64,000 nucleotides of DNA from Labrys okinawensis (lineage in GTDB: Bacteria; Pseudomonadota; Alphaproteobacteria; Rhizobiales; Labraceae): the NCBI RefSeq assembly GCF_047345005.1, contig NZ_CP178864.1, positions 2,294,001-2,358,000 on the forward strand, in the 5' to 3' direction. The notes below the pieces were generated by a model. The model did not search any database. It was not told where the DNA came from and saw only the letters and a list, made by a program, of their open reading frames with translations. Below, one piece after another: positions 16,852-25,456 of this stretch; position 1 is the first letter of the stretch, and each line of letters opens with the position of its first letter. The position numbers were made by a program, and so were the translations under genes.

Positions 16852-18375
16852 GTGACCATTGCCGTACGCCTCGACCAGACCCGCCTTTCCGCCGCGCTCG
16901 CCAGCGTCCCTCAGACGCATGAACTCTTCATCGGCGGTCGTTTTGGTCCCGCCGCCAGCGGCAAGACCATCGAGCGCCTCAGCCCCGGCCACGGCGTCAG
17001 GGTCGCCACCTATGCCGAGGCCGGCGCAGCCGATCTCGACCGTGCCCTTGCCGCTGCGCGCAAGGCCTTCGACCACGGGCCCTGGCCCGATATGACGGGG
17101 GCAGAGCGCTCGCGCCTCCTGCACAAGGTCGCCGATCTCGTCGAGGCGAAGCTCGAGATCTTCGCCACGCTCGACAGCCTTGAATCCGGCAAGCCGATCA
17201 GCCAGGCGCGCGGCGAGATGGCCGGCGCCATCGACATCTGGCGCTATGCCGCGGGCCTCGCGCGCGACCTGCATGGCGAGAGCTACACCACGATCGGCGC
17301 CAACAAGCTCGGCCTGGTGGTGCGTGAAGCCATCGGCGTTGTCTCGATCATCACGCCCTGGAACTTCCCCTTCCTGATCGTCAGCCAGAAGCTGCCCTTC
17401 GCGCTCGCCGCCGGCTGCACCGCCGTGGTCAAGCCGAGCGAGATGACCTCGGGCTCCACGCTCCTGCTCGGCAAGGTTCTCGCAGAGGTCGGCCTGCCGG
17501 AAGGCGTCGTCAACATCCTCTCCGGCTATGGCCCGGAGATCGGCGCGCCGATGACCACGGATGCCCGCGTCGACATGGTCTCCTTCACAGGCTCGACTCG
17601 CGTGGGCAAGGCAGCGATGGCGGCGGCTTCGAGCACCCTCAAGAAGATGTCGATGGAGCTCGGCGGCAAGAACCCGCAGCTGATCTTCCCCGACGCCGAC
17701 ATGGATGCGGCGCTCGATGCGGCTGTGTTCGGCTCCTATTTCAACGCCGGTGAATGCTGCAACGCTGGCAGCCGCCTGCTCGTGCATCAGGATATCGCGG
17801 CCGAGTTCGAGGCTGAGTTCGTCGAACGTTCGAGCCGTGTGGTGGTTGGCGATCCGCTCGATCCCACGACGCTCGTCGGTGCTCTGATCTCGCCGCAGCA
17901 TTTGGCGCTGGTGGAAGGCCATGTCGCCCACGCCAGGTCGGAGGGAGCCAATGTCGCCCTTGGCGGCAGCCGGCTCGACAGCGATGGGGGGCAGTTCATG
18001 GCGACGACCGTAGTCGCCGGTGCCAAGCCTTCCATGGCGATTGCGCGCGACGAAGTCTTCGGACCGGTGGCGACCCTGATACGCTTTTCAAGCGCCGATG
18101 AAGCGGTGGCTATCGCCAACGGCGTCGATTACGGGTTGTCAGCCAGCGTGTGGAGCCGGGACTTCGACACGGCCGTTGGCGTTTCCAAACGTTTGCGCGC
18201 CGGCACGGTATGGACCAATACTTTCATGGATGGCGCGGCTGAGCTGCCTTTCGGCGGCTTCCGCCAATCCGGCATCGGGCGGGAACTCGGCCGCAATGCG
18301 GTGGCCGACTATACGGAAGAAAAAACTTTGCACCTTCATTGCGGACCGCGAACGGCCTGGTGGCTGCCGCGGTAG
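16852..18375 (+). CDS. NAD(P)-dependent aldehyde dehydrogenase
   Basis: A 507-residue ALDH-superfamily enzyme. It has the cofactor segment ITPWNFPFLIVSQKLPFAL, the general-base glutamate in MELGGKNPQLIF, the nucleophilic cysteine in NAGECCNAGSR and the C-terminal LPFGGFRQSGIGRELG. It oxidises an aldehyde to a carboxylate, which the co-encoded CoA-transferase could activate. GTG 16852 is preferred because AAGGGA lies at the right distance; TTG 16846 overlaps the previous stop and would add two residues. Confidence 0.92.
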   Translation: MTIAVRLDQTRLSAALASVPQTHELFIGGRFGPAASGKTIERLSPGHGVRVATYAEAGAADLDRALAAARKAFDHGPWPDMTGAERSRLLHKVADLVEAKLEIFATLDSLESGKPISQARGEMAGAIDIWRYAAGLARDLHGESYTTIGANKLGLVVREAIGVVSIITPWNFPFLIVSQKLPFALAAGCTAVVKPSEMTSGSTLLLGKVLAEVGLPEGVVNILSGYGPEIGAPMTTDARVDMVSFTGSTRVGKAAMAAASSTLKKMSMELGGKNPQLIFPDADMDAALDAAVFGSYFNAGECCNAGSRLLVHQDIAAEFEAEFVERSSRVVVGDPLDPTTLVGALISPQHLALVEGHVAHARSEGANVALGGSRLDSDGGQFMATTVVAGAKPSMAIARDEVFGPVATLIRFSSADEAVAIANGVDYGLSASVWSRDFDTAVGVSKRLRAGTVWTNTFMDGAAELPFGGFRQSGIGRELGRNAVADYTEEKTLHLHCGPRTAWWLPR

Positions 18376-18387
18376 GCAAATGAATTC

Positions 18388-18410
18388 AGGAGCCATTGTC
18401 GATGGCTCCT
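18388..18410 (+). terminator. Perfect hairpin after the ALDH gene
   Basis: AGGAGCCAT (18388-18396) pairs perfectly with ATGGCTCCT (18402-18410) around a five-base loop. No T run follows, so this may be a Rho-independent-like pause or an mRNA end stabiliser rather than a strong terminator. It divides the enzyme genes from the ABC transporter genes. Confidence 0.6.
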
Positions 18411-18420
18411 GATGCCCTTC

Positions 18421-18464
18421 TGTGAATCTTCGCCAAATCTCCGGTTTGGCATCGAAAATTCACA
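18421..18464 (+). promoter_or_regulatory. Nested stem-loop upstream of the sugar ABC operon
   Basis: TGTGAATCTTCG (18421-18432) pairs with CGAAAATTCACA (18453-18464) at 11 of 12 positions. Inside it, GCCAAA pairs with TTTGGC, giving one long stem of about 44 bases. It lies 92 bases before the binding-protein start. It could be an operator, a leader structure or a processing site. Confidence 0.55.
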
Positions 18465-18555
18465 GGTGTTCAGGGACCGGGCGTTCCAGCGCCGCTGGCC
18501 CCTGACAAAAGACGTCGCCGGAACGTATCCGGCATTATGGTCATGGGAGGATTAT

Positions 18556-19833
18556 ATGACCGTTCGTATGAAACTGATCGCCGGCGTGGCCCTTGCCGCT
18601 GCCAGCTTCGGCCTGGCGGGTCTGAGCGTAACGGCCGCTCAGGCGCAGACCAAGGAAGTGCAGATGCTGCACTGGTGGACCTCCGGCGGCGAAGCAGCCG
18701 CCCTGAGCGTTCTCAAGAAGGACCTGGCCGACGAGGGCTATGCCTGGAAGGACGTGCCGGTGGCCGGCGGCGGCGGTGACGCTGCCATGACCGCGCTGAA
18801 GGCAATGGTCGCCAACGGCAACAACCCGACCGCGTCGCAGATGCTTGGCTACACCGTGCTTGACTATGCACAGGCCGGCAAGATGGGCGATCTGACCGAT
18901 CTCGCCAAGTCGGAAGGCTGGGACAAGGTGGTGCCGGCGCCGCTGCAGAAATTCGCTGTCTATGACGGCAAGTGGGTCGCCGTTCCCGTCAACGTCCACT
19001 CGGTCAATTGGCTGTGGATCAACAAGGCGGTGTTCGACAAGATCGGCGGCACCCAGCCGAAGACCTTCGACGATTTCATCGCTCTCCTCGACAAGGCCAA
19101 GGCTGCCGGCGTGACGCCGCTCGCCCTCGGCGGCCAGGATTGGCAGGAAGCCACCATGTTCGACTCGGTCGTGCTCTCCACGGGCGGTCCCGAGTTCTAC
19201 AAGAAGGCCTTCAACGATCTCGACGAAGCCTCGCTGAAGTCGGACACCATGAAGAAGTCGTTCGACAATCTGGCCAAGCTCAAGGCCTATGTCGATCCGA
19301 ATTTCTCGGGCCGCGACTGGAACCTGACCACCGCCATGGTCATCAAGGGCGACGCCCTCGTGCAGGTGATGGGTGACTGGGCCAAGGGCGAGTTCAAGGC
19401 CGCCAAGAAGACCCCGGGCACCGACTATATCTGCATGCGCTTCCCGGGCACCGACGGCAGCGTCGTCTACAACTCCGACATGTTCGGCATGTTCGCGGTT
19501 CCCGACGATCGCAAGGAAGCCCAGGTCGCCCTGGCCAAGGCAACGCTGTCCAAGTCCTTCCAGTCGTCCTTCAACGTGGTCAAGGGCTCGGTCCCCGCGC
19601 GCACCGACGTCCCGGACACGGACTTCGACGCTTGCGGCAAGAAGGGCATCGCCGACCTTAAGGCAGCCAATGAAGGCGGCACGCTGTTCGGCTCGCTCGC
19701 CCAGGGCTATGGCGCTCCTCCAGCCATCGCCACCGCCTACAAGGACGTCGTGGACAAATTCTTCAACGGCCAGATCAAGACCTCGGATGAAGCTGTGACC
19801 CAGCTCGTCAAGGCCATCGACGAAGCCAAGTAA
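18556..19833 (+). CDS. Sugar ABC transporter substrate-binding protein
   Basis: A 425-residue periplasmic protein of the carbohydrate-uptake family 1 (MalE/GtsA-like). A signal peptide of about 30 residues ends VTAAQA before QTKEVQMLHWWTSGGEAAAL. The motif W-W-T-S-G-G-E is typical of glucose/mannose-type binding proteins of proteobacteria. The ATG at 18556 follows GGGAGG; a longer frame exists but has no signal peptide. It is the first gene of a binding protein, two permeases and ATPase set. The ligand is probably a sugar or polyol. Confidence 0.92.
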   Translation: MTVRMKLIAGVALAAASFGLAGLSVTAAQAQTKEVQMLHWWTSGGEAAALSVLKKDLADEGYAWKDVPVAGGGGDAAMTALKAMVANGNNPTASQMLGYTVLDYAQAGKMGDLTDLAKSEGWDKVVPAPLQKFAVYDGKWVAVPVNVHSVNWLWINKAVFDKIGGTQPKTFDDFIALLDKAKAAGVTPLALGGQDWQEATMFDSVVLSTGGPEFYKKAFNDLDEASLKSDTMKKSFDNLAKLKAYVDPNFSGRDWNLTTAMVIKGDALVQVMGDWAKGEFKAAKKTPGTDYICMRFPGTDGSVVYNSDMFGMFAVPDDRKEAQVALAKATLSKSFQSSFNVVKGSVPARTDVPDTDFDACGKKGIADLKAANEGGTLFGSLAQGYGAPPAIATAYKDVVDKFFNGQIKTSDEAVTQLVKAIDEAK

Positions 19834-19846
19834 GAGCCGAAGGCGG

Positions 19847-19870
19847 CCGGGCGCGGCTTGCCGCGCCCGG
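19847..19870 (+). terminator. Strong hairpin after the binding-protein gene
   Basis: CCGGGCGCGG (19847-19856), loop CTTG, CCGCGCCCGG (19861-19870), then TTTG. It sits between the binding protein and its permeases, as in many ABC operons where such a hairpin lets the first gene be expressed more strongly than the rest. Confidence 0.75.
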
Positions 19871-19892
19871 TTTGCCCAAACCTTTGTGCCGT

Positions 19893-19989
19893 GTCGGTCG
19901 TCATTGCAAGCGGAGCCAAGCAATCGGGCTGTAGGCCTTCGCGAGGAGTGGTTCGAACTGCTCCGCTCGCAATGACGATCTCGACCGAC
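19893..19989. repeat. CGTCATTGC-type inverted repeat
   Basis: CGTCATTGCAAGCGGAGC (19899-19916) pairs with GCTCCGCTCGCAATGACG (19960-19977) at 17 of 18 positions; outer GTCGGTCG and CGACCGAC extend it. Elements beginning CGTCATTGCGAGC are frequent interspersed repeats in Bradyrhizobium and relatives. It lies inside the ABC operon, between the binding protein and the first permease. Confidence 0.85.
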
Positions 19990-20030
19990 GGGAACCGAGG
20001 ACCACAAGAACAACCCAGCGGGGGACCTCC

Positions 20031-20972
20031 ATGGCTCTAGCTTCAACAACCGCCGCAAGTACTGCGCCTGCGCGGCCGGGCTTGCGTGAAAAAATGCAGG
20101 ATGCCCTGCCGAAGATCGTGCTGGCGCCGAGCTTCGCCCTCATCCTGGTGTTCGTCTACGGCTTCATCCTTTGGACGATCTATCTGTCCTTCACCAATTC
20201 CAAGACCTTCCCCAGCTACGAGCTGACGGGCGGCCTGGCCTATCAACGCCTCTGGGGCTGGACCTTCGAGAGCGATCCGCCATCGAGCTGGTATTATTCG
20301 ATCACCAACATGGCGGTGTTCGGTGTGCTCTATGTCGGCATCTGCATGGTGCTCGGCCTGTTCATCGCCATCCTGCTCGACCAGAGGATCCGTGGCGAAG
20401 GCATTCTGCGTCCGATCTATCTCTATCCGATGGCGCTTTCCTTCATCGTCACCGGCGTGGCCTGGAAATGGTTCCTGGACCCGGGCCTCGGCCTGGAGGC
20501 AACCCTTCATAATCTCGGCTGGACCAGTTTCCATTTCGACTGGATCAAGAATTCCAGCCGCGTGATCTACACTGTGGTCATCGCCGGCGTCTGGCAGGCC
20601 TCGGGCTTCGTCATGGCAATGTTCCTCGCGGGTCTGCGCGGGGTCGATGGCGAAATGCTGAAGGCGGCGCAGATCGACGGCGCCTCGACCTTCCAGGTCT
20701 ATTGGCGCATCGTCATTCCGATCCTGCGTCCTGTCTTCCTGTCCGCCTTCATCGTGCTCGCCCATATGGCGATCAAGTCCTACGACCTTGTCGTGGCCTT
20801 GACCTCGGGAGGCCCCGGCGGCTCCGCCTGGCTGCCCTCCAACTTCATGTACGAGTACACCTTCAAGCGCAATCAGATGGCCATCGGCTCGGCGAGCGCG
20901 GTGATCATGCTGATGACCATCAGCGCGATCATCGTGCCCTATCTCTATTCCGAATTGCGGGAGAAGAAGTGA
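20031..20972 (+). CDS. Sugar ABC transporter permease (MalF-like)
   Basis: A 313-residue inner-membrane protein with six predicted helices. The EAA loop that contacts the ATPase is visible as EMLKAAQIDGASTFQVYWRI. It pairs with the next permease, whose start overlaps its stop (TGATG), so the two are coupled. It belongs to the carbohydrate-uptake-1 permease family. Confidence 0.92.
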   Translation: MALASTTAASTAPARPGLREKMQDALPKIVLAPSFALILVFVYGFILWTIYLSFTNSKTFPSYELTGGLAYQRLWGWTFESDPPSSWYYSITNMAVFGVLYVGICMVLGLFIAILLDQRIRGEGILRPIYLYPMALSFIVTGVAWKWFLDPGLGLEATLHNLGWTSFHFDWIKNSSRVIYTVVIAGVWQASGFVMAMFLAGLRGVDGEMLKAAQIDGASTFQVYWRIVIPILRPVFLSAFIVLAHMAIKSYDLVVALTSGGPGGSAWLPSNFMYEYTFKRNQMAIGSASAVIMLMTISAIIVPYLYSELREKK

Positions 20973-21907
20973 TGGCCGCCGCAAGTCGCGAAACTTCGGG
21001 GCCTGTCGGCTCCAACATGGTCAGCCGCATCGTCATCTACGGGTTGCTGCTGTTCTTCGCCTTCGTCTATCTCGTGCCGCTCTTCGTCATGCTGACGACT
21101 TCGTTCAAGACGATGGACGAGATCCAGGGCGGCAACATGCTGGCCTTGCCGAGCTCGCCCACGGTCCAGCCCTGGATCAAGGCCTGGAACGAGACCTGCG
21201 TCGGCCTCACCTGCGCCGGCATCAAGGGCTATTTCTGGAACTCGATCAAGATGGTGGTGCCGGCGGTGGCGATCTCCACCATGCTCGGTGCGCTGAATGG
21301 CTATGTGCTGACCAAATGGCGCTTCCCCGGCCACAAGATCGTGTTCGCCATGATGCTGTTCGCCTGCTTCATCCCGTTCCAGTCGGTGCTGCTGCCGATG
21401 GCGACGGTGCTGGGCAAGCTCGGCATGGTCGGCAGCTTCCTGCAGTCGACCATCGGCACTTCGCTCGGCATCGGCTCTTCCACCGCAAACCTCGTCTTCG
21501 TGCATGTGGTCTACGGCCTCGGCTTCACCACGCTGTTCTTCCGCAACTACTACGAGGCGTTTCCCAACGAACTCGTGCGGGCGGCGATGGTGGATGGAGC
21601 CAGCTTCTTCCAGATCTTCCGCCGCATCCTCTTGCCGAATTCGATCCCGATCTTCGTGGTGACGGTGATCTACCAGTTCACCAATATCTGGAACGACTTC
21701 CTCTTCGCCTCCTCCTTTGCCGGCACCGGCGACGTCATGCCGATGACGGCGGCGCTGAACAATGTCGTGAACACCACGACGGGCGCGGTCGAATACAACG
21801 TCAACATGGCGGCTGCGATGATCGCGGCGCTTCCCACCCTGTTCGTCTATATCGTCGCTGGCCGCTACTTCGTGCGTGGCCTGATGGCGGGCGCTGTGAA
21901 AGGCTGA
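20972..21907 (+). CDS. Sugar ABC transporter permease (MalG-like)
   Basis: A 311-residue six-helix permease with EAA loop ELVRAAMVDGASFFQIFRRI. The ATG at 20972 shares its first base with the upstream permease stop. Much longer in-frame extensions lie inside the neighbouring gene and were dropped. The ATPase gene follows after 4 bases. The inserted segment between helices 1 and 2 (residues about 40-80) is larger than in MalG itself and typical of glucose/mannose-type importers. Confidence 0.92.
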   Translation: MAAASRETSGPVGSNMVSRIVIYGLLLFFAFVYLVPLFVMLTTSFKTMDEIQGGNMLALPSSPTVQPWIKAWNETCVGLTCAGIKGYFWNSIKMVVPAVAISTMLGALNGYVLTKWRFPGHKIVFAMMLFACFIPFQSVLLPMATVLGKLGMVGSFLQSTIGTSLGIGSSTANLVFVHVVYGLGFTTLFFRNYYEAFPNELVRAAMVDGASFFQIFRRILLPNSIPIFVVTVIYQFTNIWNDFLFASSFAGTGDVMPMTAALNNVVNTTTGAVEYNVNMAAAMIAALPTLFVYIVAGRYFVRGLMAGAVKG

Positions 21908-21911
21908 CCCC

Positions 21912-23024
21912 ATGGCATTTCTCGAAATCGACAACCTCAAGAAGCGCTATGGCGCCGTCGAGATCCTCAAGGGCATCAATCTCGATCTCGACCAGGGAGG
22001 CTTCCTCGTCCTGGTCGGCCCCTCGGGTTGCGGCAAGTCCACCTTGCTCAACACCATTGCCGGGCTCGAGAACATCTCGGAGGGCCATATCCGCGTCGCC
22101 GGCAATGCGATCAACGATCTGCACCCTTCCAAACGCGACATCGCCATGGTGTTCCAAAGCTACGCGCTCTATCCGAACATGACGGTGGGCGGGAATATCG
22201 CCTTCGGCATGGAAATGCGGGGCGTGCCCAAACCCGAGCGCGAGAAGGCGATCGAGCAGGTGGCGAAGACCCTGCAGATCGGCCACCTGCTCAGCCGCAA
22301 GCCCTCGCAGCTCTCCGGCGGCCAGCGCCAGCGCGTCGCCATGGGCCGCGCCCTGGTGCGCGACCCCAAGCTCTTCCTGTTCGACGAACCCCTGTCGAAC
22401 CTCGACGCCAAACTGCGTGTCGACATGCGCGTCGAGATCAAGCGCCTGCATGCCACCACGGGCAAGACCATCGTCTATGTCACGCATGACCAGATCGAGG
22501 CGATGACGCTTGCCACCAAGATCGCGGTGCTCAAGGACGGCGAACTGCAGCAGGTCGGCACGCCAGCCGAAATCTACAACAAGCCGAACAACCTCTTCGT
22601 CGCCGACTTCATGGGCTCGCCCGCCATGAACCTGATCCAGGCCAAGACCGCCCAGGAGAATGGCCGTACGGTCCTGAAGATCCTCAACAAGAGCGGTGGA
22701 GGCGTCACCTTGCCCATGCCGGCCGGCATCGCCGCCGAACCGCTCGCCGATGGTCGCGAAGTGATCTTCGGCATCCGCCCGGAGGCGATCACCGACCAGG
22801 ACGGGGCGGATCGCAATTCGCGCGCAATCGAAATGGTGAACGCCGTGGTGGATGTGGTTGAGCCGGCCGGCGCCGACACCTTCGTCGTCACCCACCTCGG
22901 CGGCAAGGAGGTTACCGCCCGCATGCGCTCGGACGCCATGGTGCAGCCGGGCCAGGAGCTGCCCTTCGCCTTCAACCTCGACAAGGCTGTGGTGTTCGAC
23001 CCGGGTACGGGCAAGAGGCTGTAA
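21912..23024 (+). CDS. Sugar ABC transporter ATP-binding protein (UgpC/MalK-like)
   Basis: A 370-residue ATPase. Walker A is GPSGCGKST, the signature is LSGGQRQRVAMGRAL, Walker B is LFLFDEPLSNLD, the switch histidine is in VTHDQIEA, and a C-terminal TOBE-type regulatory domain (FGIRPEAI) follows. It energises the two permeases encoded just upstream. A hairpin follows the stop. Confidence 0.95.
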   Translation: MAFLEIDNLKKRYGAVEILKGINLDLDQGGFLVLVGPSGCGKSTLLNTIAGLENISEGHIRVAGNAINDLHPSKRDIAMVFQSYALYPNMTVGGNIAFGMEMRGVPKPEREKAIEQVAKTLQIGHLLSRKPSQLSGGQRQRVAMGRALVRDPKLFLFDEPLSNLDAKLRVDMRVEIKRLHATTGKTIVYVTHDQIEAMTLATKIAVLKDGELQQVGTPAEIYNKPNNLFVADFMGSPAMNLIQAKTAQENGRTVLKILNKSGGGVTLPMPAGIAAEPLADGREVIFGIRPEAITDQDGADRNSRAIEMVNAVVDVVEPAGADTFVVTHLGGKEVTARMRSDAMVQPGQELPFAFNLDKAVVFDPGTGKRL

Positions 23025-23034
23025 GGGGCCGGAC

Positions 23035-23060
23035 AGCCTTCCCGCTCCGCCGGGAAGGCT
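23035..23060 (+). terminator. Hairpin after the ABC ATPase gene
   Basis: AGCCTTCCCG (23035-23044), loop CTCCGC, CGGGAAGGCT (23051-23060), then TTCG. The stem is strong but the T run is short, so termination may be only partial, and the downstream oxidoreductase genes could still be read from the same promoter. Confidence 0.65.
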
Positions 23061-23089
23061 TTCGCGCCGCGAACGTAGCAGGAGTTCCC

Positions 23090-24583
23090 ATGTCCTCTCC
23101 CGATATCGTCATCATCGGCGCCGGCATGGGCGGAGCAACCGTTGCGAAAGCGCTCGCGCCAAGCGGCGCTGACATCCTCATCCTCGACAAGGGTGCGCAA
23201 CTGCCCGATCGGCCTGAGAACCGCGACGCGCGCGCCATCTTCCAACAGGGGTTCTTCCGCCCGAAGGAGTTCTGGTACGACAGCAAGGGCAACCCGTTCA
23301 ACCCGGGCAATTACTACTGCAATGGCGGCAATTCGAAGTTCTACGGCGCGGTGCTGCTGCGCTATCGAGCCGAGGATTTCGACGGTGTCAGCCACACGGA
23401 CGGCCACGCCCCGGCCTGGCCGTTTCACTACGGCGAACTTGCGCCCTTCTATGACGAAGCCGAGATGCTCTACCAAGTGCGCGGCAAGGCGGGCGAGGAT
23501 CCGACCGAGCCGCCTCGCAGCGGCGACTTCGCCTTCCCGCCGGTGCCGGACGAGCGCGCCATCGCCGAGGTGCGCGAGCGGCTGCGCAAGGTCGGGCTCA
23601 AGCCCTTCTCCCTTCCGCTCGGTATCGACATCGACGCATGGCTCTCGCACGGCAAGACGCCCTGGGACGCCTTTCCCGATGCGCGCAGCGGCAAGATGGA
23701 CGCCGAGACCTGTGCGCTGCTGCCCGCGCTTACCCATGCCAATGTGCGCCTTCAGAACAACGCCGACGTGAAGCGCCTGATCCTCGGCGCGGACGGCAGG
23801 CATATCGAGGCGGTGGAATATGAGCGGGACGGCGAGACCCGCCGCGCCACGCCGAAGCTCGTGGTGCTCTCGGCCGGCGCCGTGCGCTCGGCGGTGATCC
23901 TGCTGGCCTCCTCGCCCGAAGGCCTCGCCAACCGCTCAGGCATGGTCGGCCGGCACTTCATGAACCACAACCTTTCGGCGATGATCGGCATCGATCCGCG
24001 CTTCAACAACGACGCGATCTACCAGAAAACCTTCGCCGTCAACGATTTCTACCTGAGCGACGGGAAGGGCGGGCCGCCGCTCGGCAATGTCCAACTGCTC
24101 GGCCGCGTCTCCGGCCCGATCCTGAAATCGGACCTCAAGCAGGTGCCCGAGTTCATCCTCAGCGCCGTGGCTCGGAAATCCATCGACTTCCTGATCATGA
24201 CGGAAGACTTGCCCGATCCGGCCAGCCGCGTCCGGCTCGACGGTGAGAAGATCGTGCTGGAATGGCGCCGCTCCAACATGACGGCGCACGAGGGGTTGAA
24301 GACGGTCATGCGCGCAAAGCTCAAACAGGCGGGCTTTCCCATCGTGCTGACGCATCTGTTCGACCGCAGGACGCCGTCCCATCAATGCGGTACCATCCGC
24401 ATCGGCGCCAATCCGGCGACGGCGCCGCTCGATCCGTTCGGCCGCGCCTATGACCATCCCAATCTCTTCGTGGCCGATGCTTCCACGCTGGTCACCTCTG
24501 CCGCTGTCAATCCTTCGCTGACAGTGGCCGCCCTCTCCCTGAGGACCGCCCGGCATATTCACGAAACGGAGCTCAATGCATGA
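23090..24583 (+). CDS. GMC-family FAD-dependent oxidoreductase (1)
   Basis: A 497-residue flavoprotein. The FAD-binding motif VIIGAGMGGATVAKAL is at residues 6-22. The C-terminal domain has SHQCGTIRIG and NPSLTVAALSLRTA, supplying the usual catalytic His/Asn pair. The layout (CNGGNSKFYGAVLLRY in the N-terminal third) resembles sugar- or glycoside-oxidising GMC enzymes such as the large subunits of gluconate and glucoside 3-dehydrogenases. No signal peptide or cytochrome subunit is nearby, so it may act in the cytoplasm with an unknown acceptor. Its stop overlaps the SDR start (ATGA). Confidence 0.88.
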   Translation: MSSPDIVIIGAGMGGATVAKALAPSGADILILDKGAQLPDRPENRDARAIFQQGFFRPKEFWYDSKGNPFNPGNYYCNGGNSKFYGAVLLRYRAEDFDGVSHTDGHAPAWPFHYGELAPFYDEAEMLYQVRGKAGEDPTEPPRSGDFAFPPVPDERAIAEVRERLRKVGLKPFSLPLGIDIDAWLSHGKTPWDAFPDARSGKMDAETCALLPALTHANVRLQNNADVKRLILGADGRHIEAVEYERDGETRRATPKLVVLSAGAVRSAVILLASSPEGLANRSGMVGRHFMNHNLSAMIGIDPRFNNDAIYQKTFAVNDFYLSDGKGGPPLGNVQLLGRVSGPILKSDLKQVPEFILSAVARKSIDFLIMTEDLPDPASRVRLDGEKIVLEWRRSNMTAHEGLKTVMRAKLKQAGFPIVLTHLFDRRTPSHQCGTIRIGANPATAPLDPFGRAYDHPNLFVADASTLVTSAAVNPSLTVAALSLRTARHIHETELNA

Positions 24584-25356
24584 CCCGTCCCGTCCTTCTC
24601 GTCACCGGCGCCCGCCGCGGCATTGGCCTTGCCATTGCGGTGGCCTTCGCCGAAGGGGGCTATGACATCGCCTTCACCGATATCGTCGACGACGATGCGG
24701 TCGACGATGCCGAGCTTGCCATCGGCGAGGCCGGCGGCGCGGCGATGTTCTTCCAGAACGATGTCGCCGATCTCTCCAGCCACCAAGCCCTGGTCGACGA
24801 TGTCCTGAAGAGCTACGGCCGGCTCGACTGCTTCGTCTCCAACGCCGGCATCGCCTCGCCGGTGCGCGGCGACCTGCTCGAGCTTGCGCCCGGCAATTAC
24901 GACCGGGTGATGAACGTCAATGTCCGCGGGGCGATGTTCCTGAGCCAGGTGGTGGGGCGCACCATGCTGACGCTGCCACCGCCGCAGAAGCCCACGCGCA
25001 ACCGTTCCATCCTGTTCATCACCTCGGTGAGCGCCGAGATGGCTTCACCCGAGCGGGCTGATTACTGCGTCTCCAAGGCCGCGCTGTCGATGTGGGTGAA
25101 GAACCTCGCCGTGCGGCTGGCGCCTGACAGCATCCCGGTCTTCGAGATCCGCCCTGGCGTGATCCGCACCGAGATGACGGCGGCGGTCGCCTCGACATAT
25201 CAGGCCCGCATCGATGACGGTCTTGTGCCGGCGCGCCGCTGGGGGGAGGGGGCCGACGTCGCCCAGATGGCCCTGGCGCTTGCAGGCAGTTCCTTCGGTT
25301 TCGCCACCGGCAGCGCCATCGCCTGCGACGGTGCCCTTTCGATTTCGAGGCTGTGA
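24580..25356 (+). CDS. Short-chain dehydrogenase/reductase
   Basis: A 258-residue classical SDR using NAD(P). The cofactor motif is VTGARRGIGLAIA, the structural motif SNAGIASP and the catalytic YCVSK, with the catalytic serine in ITSVSAEMA. It oxidises or reduces a hydroxyl of a small molecule. Coupling to GMC (1) by a 4-base overlap suggests consecutive steps on the same substrate. A repeat element follows. Confidence 0.92.
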   Translation: MTRPVLLVTGARRGIGLAIAVAFAEGGYDIAFTDIVDDDAVDDAELAIGEAGGAAMFFQNDVADLSSHQALVDDVLKSYGRLDCFVSNAGIASPVRGDLLELAPGNYDRVMNVNVRGAMFLSQVVGRTMLTLPPPQKPTRNRSILFITSVSAEMASPERADYCVSKAALSMWVKNLAVRLAPDSIPVFEIRPGVIRTEMTAAVASTYQARIDDGLVPARRWGEGADVAQMALALAGSSFGFATGSAIACDGALSISRL

Positions 25357-25368
25357 TGTTTCCCGGGT

Positions 25369-25448
25369 GCGCGGGCATTCTGCCCGCATCTTCCTATCCA
25401 TTGAACGTCGCGGTTCCAAGAGGCGGACAGGATGTCCGCGCTCCCAGG
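25369..25448. repeat. Double-hairpin repeat, copy E
   Basis: Hairpin GCGGGCA/TTC/TGCCCGC (25371-25387), a linker containing ACGTCGCGGTTCCAAG, then hairpin GCGGACA/GGA/TGTCCGC (25423-25439). It ends CGCTCCCAGGAGG, and this tail supplies the ribosome site of the next gene. It is a member of the family with copies at 28.1, 36.4, 38.3 and 54.2 kb. Confidence 0.85.
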
Positions 25449-25456
25449 AGGCTGCC

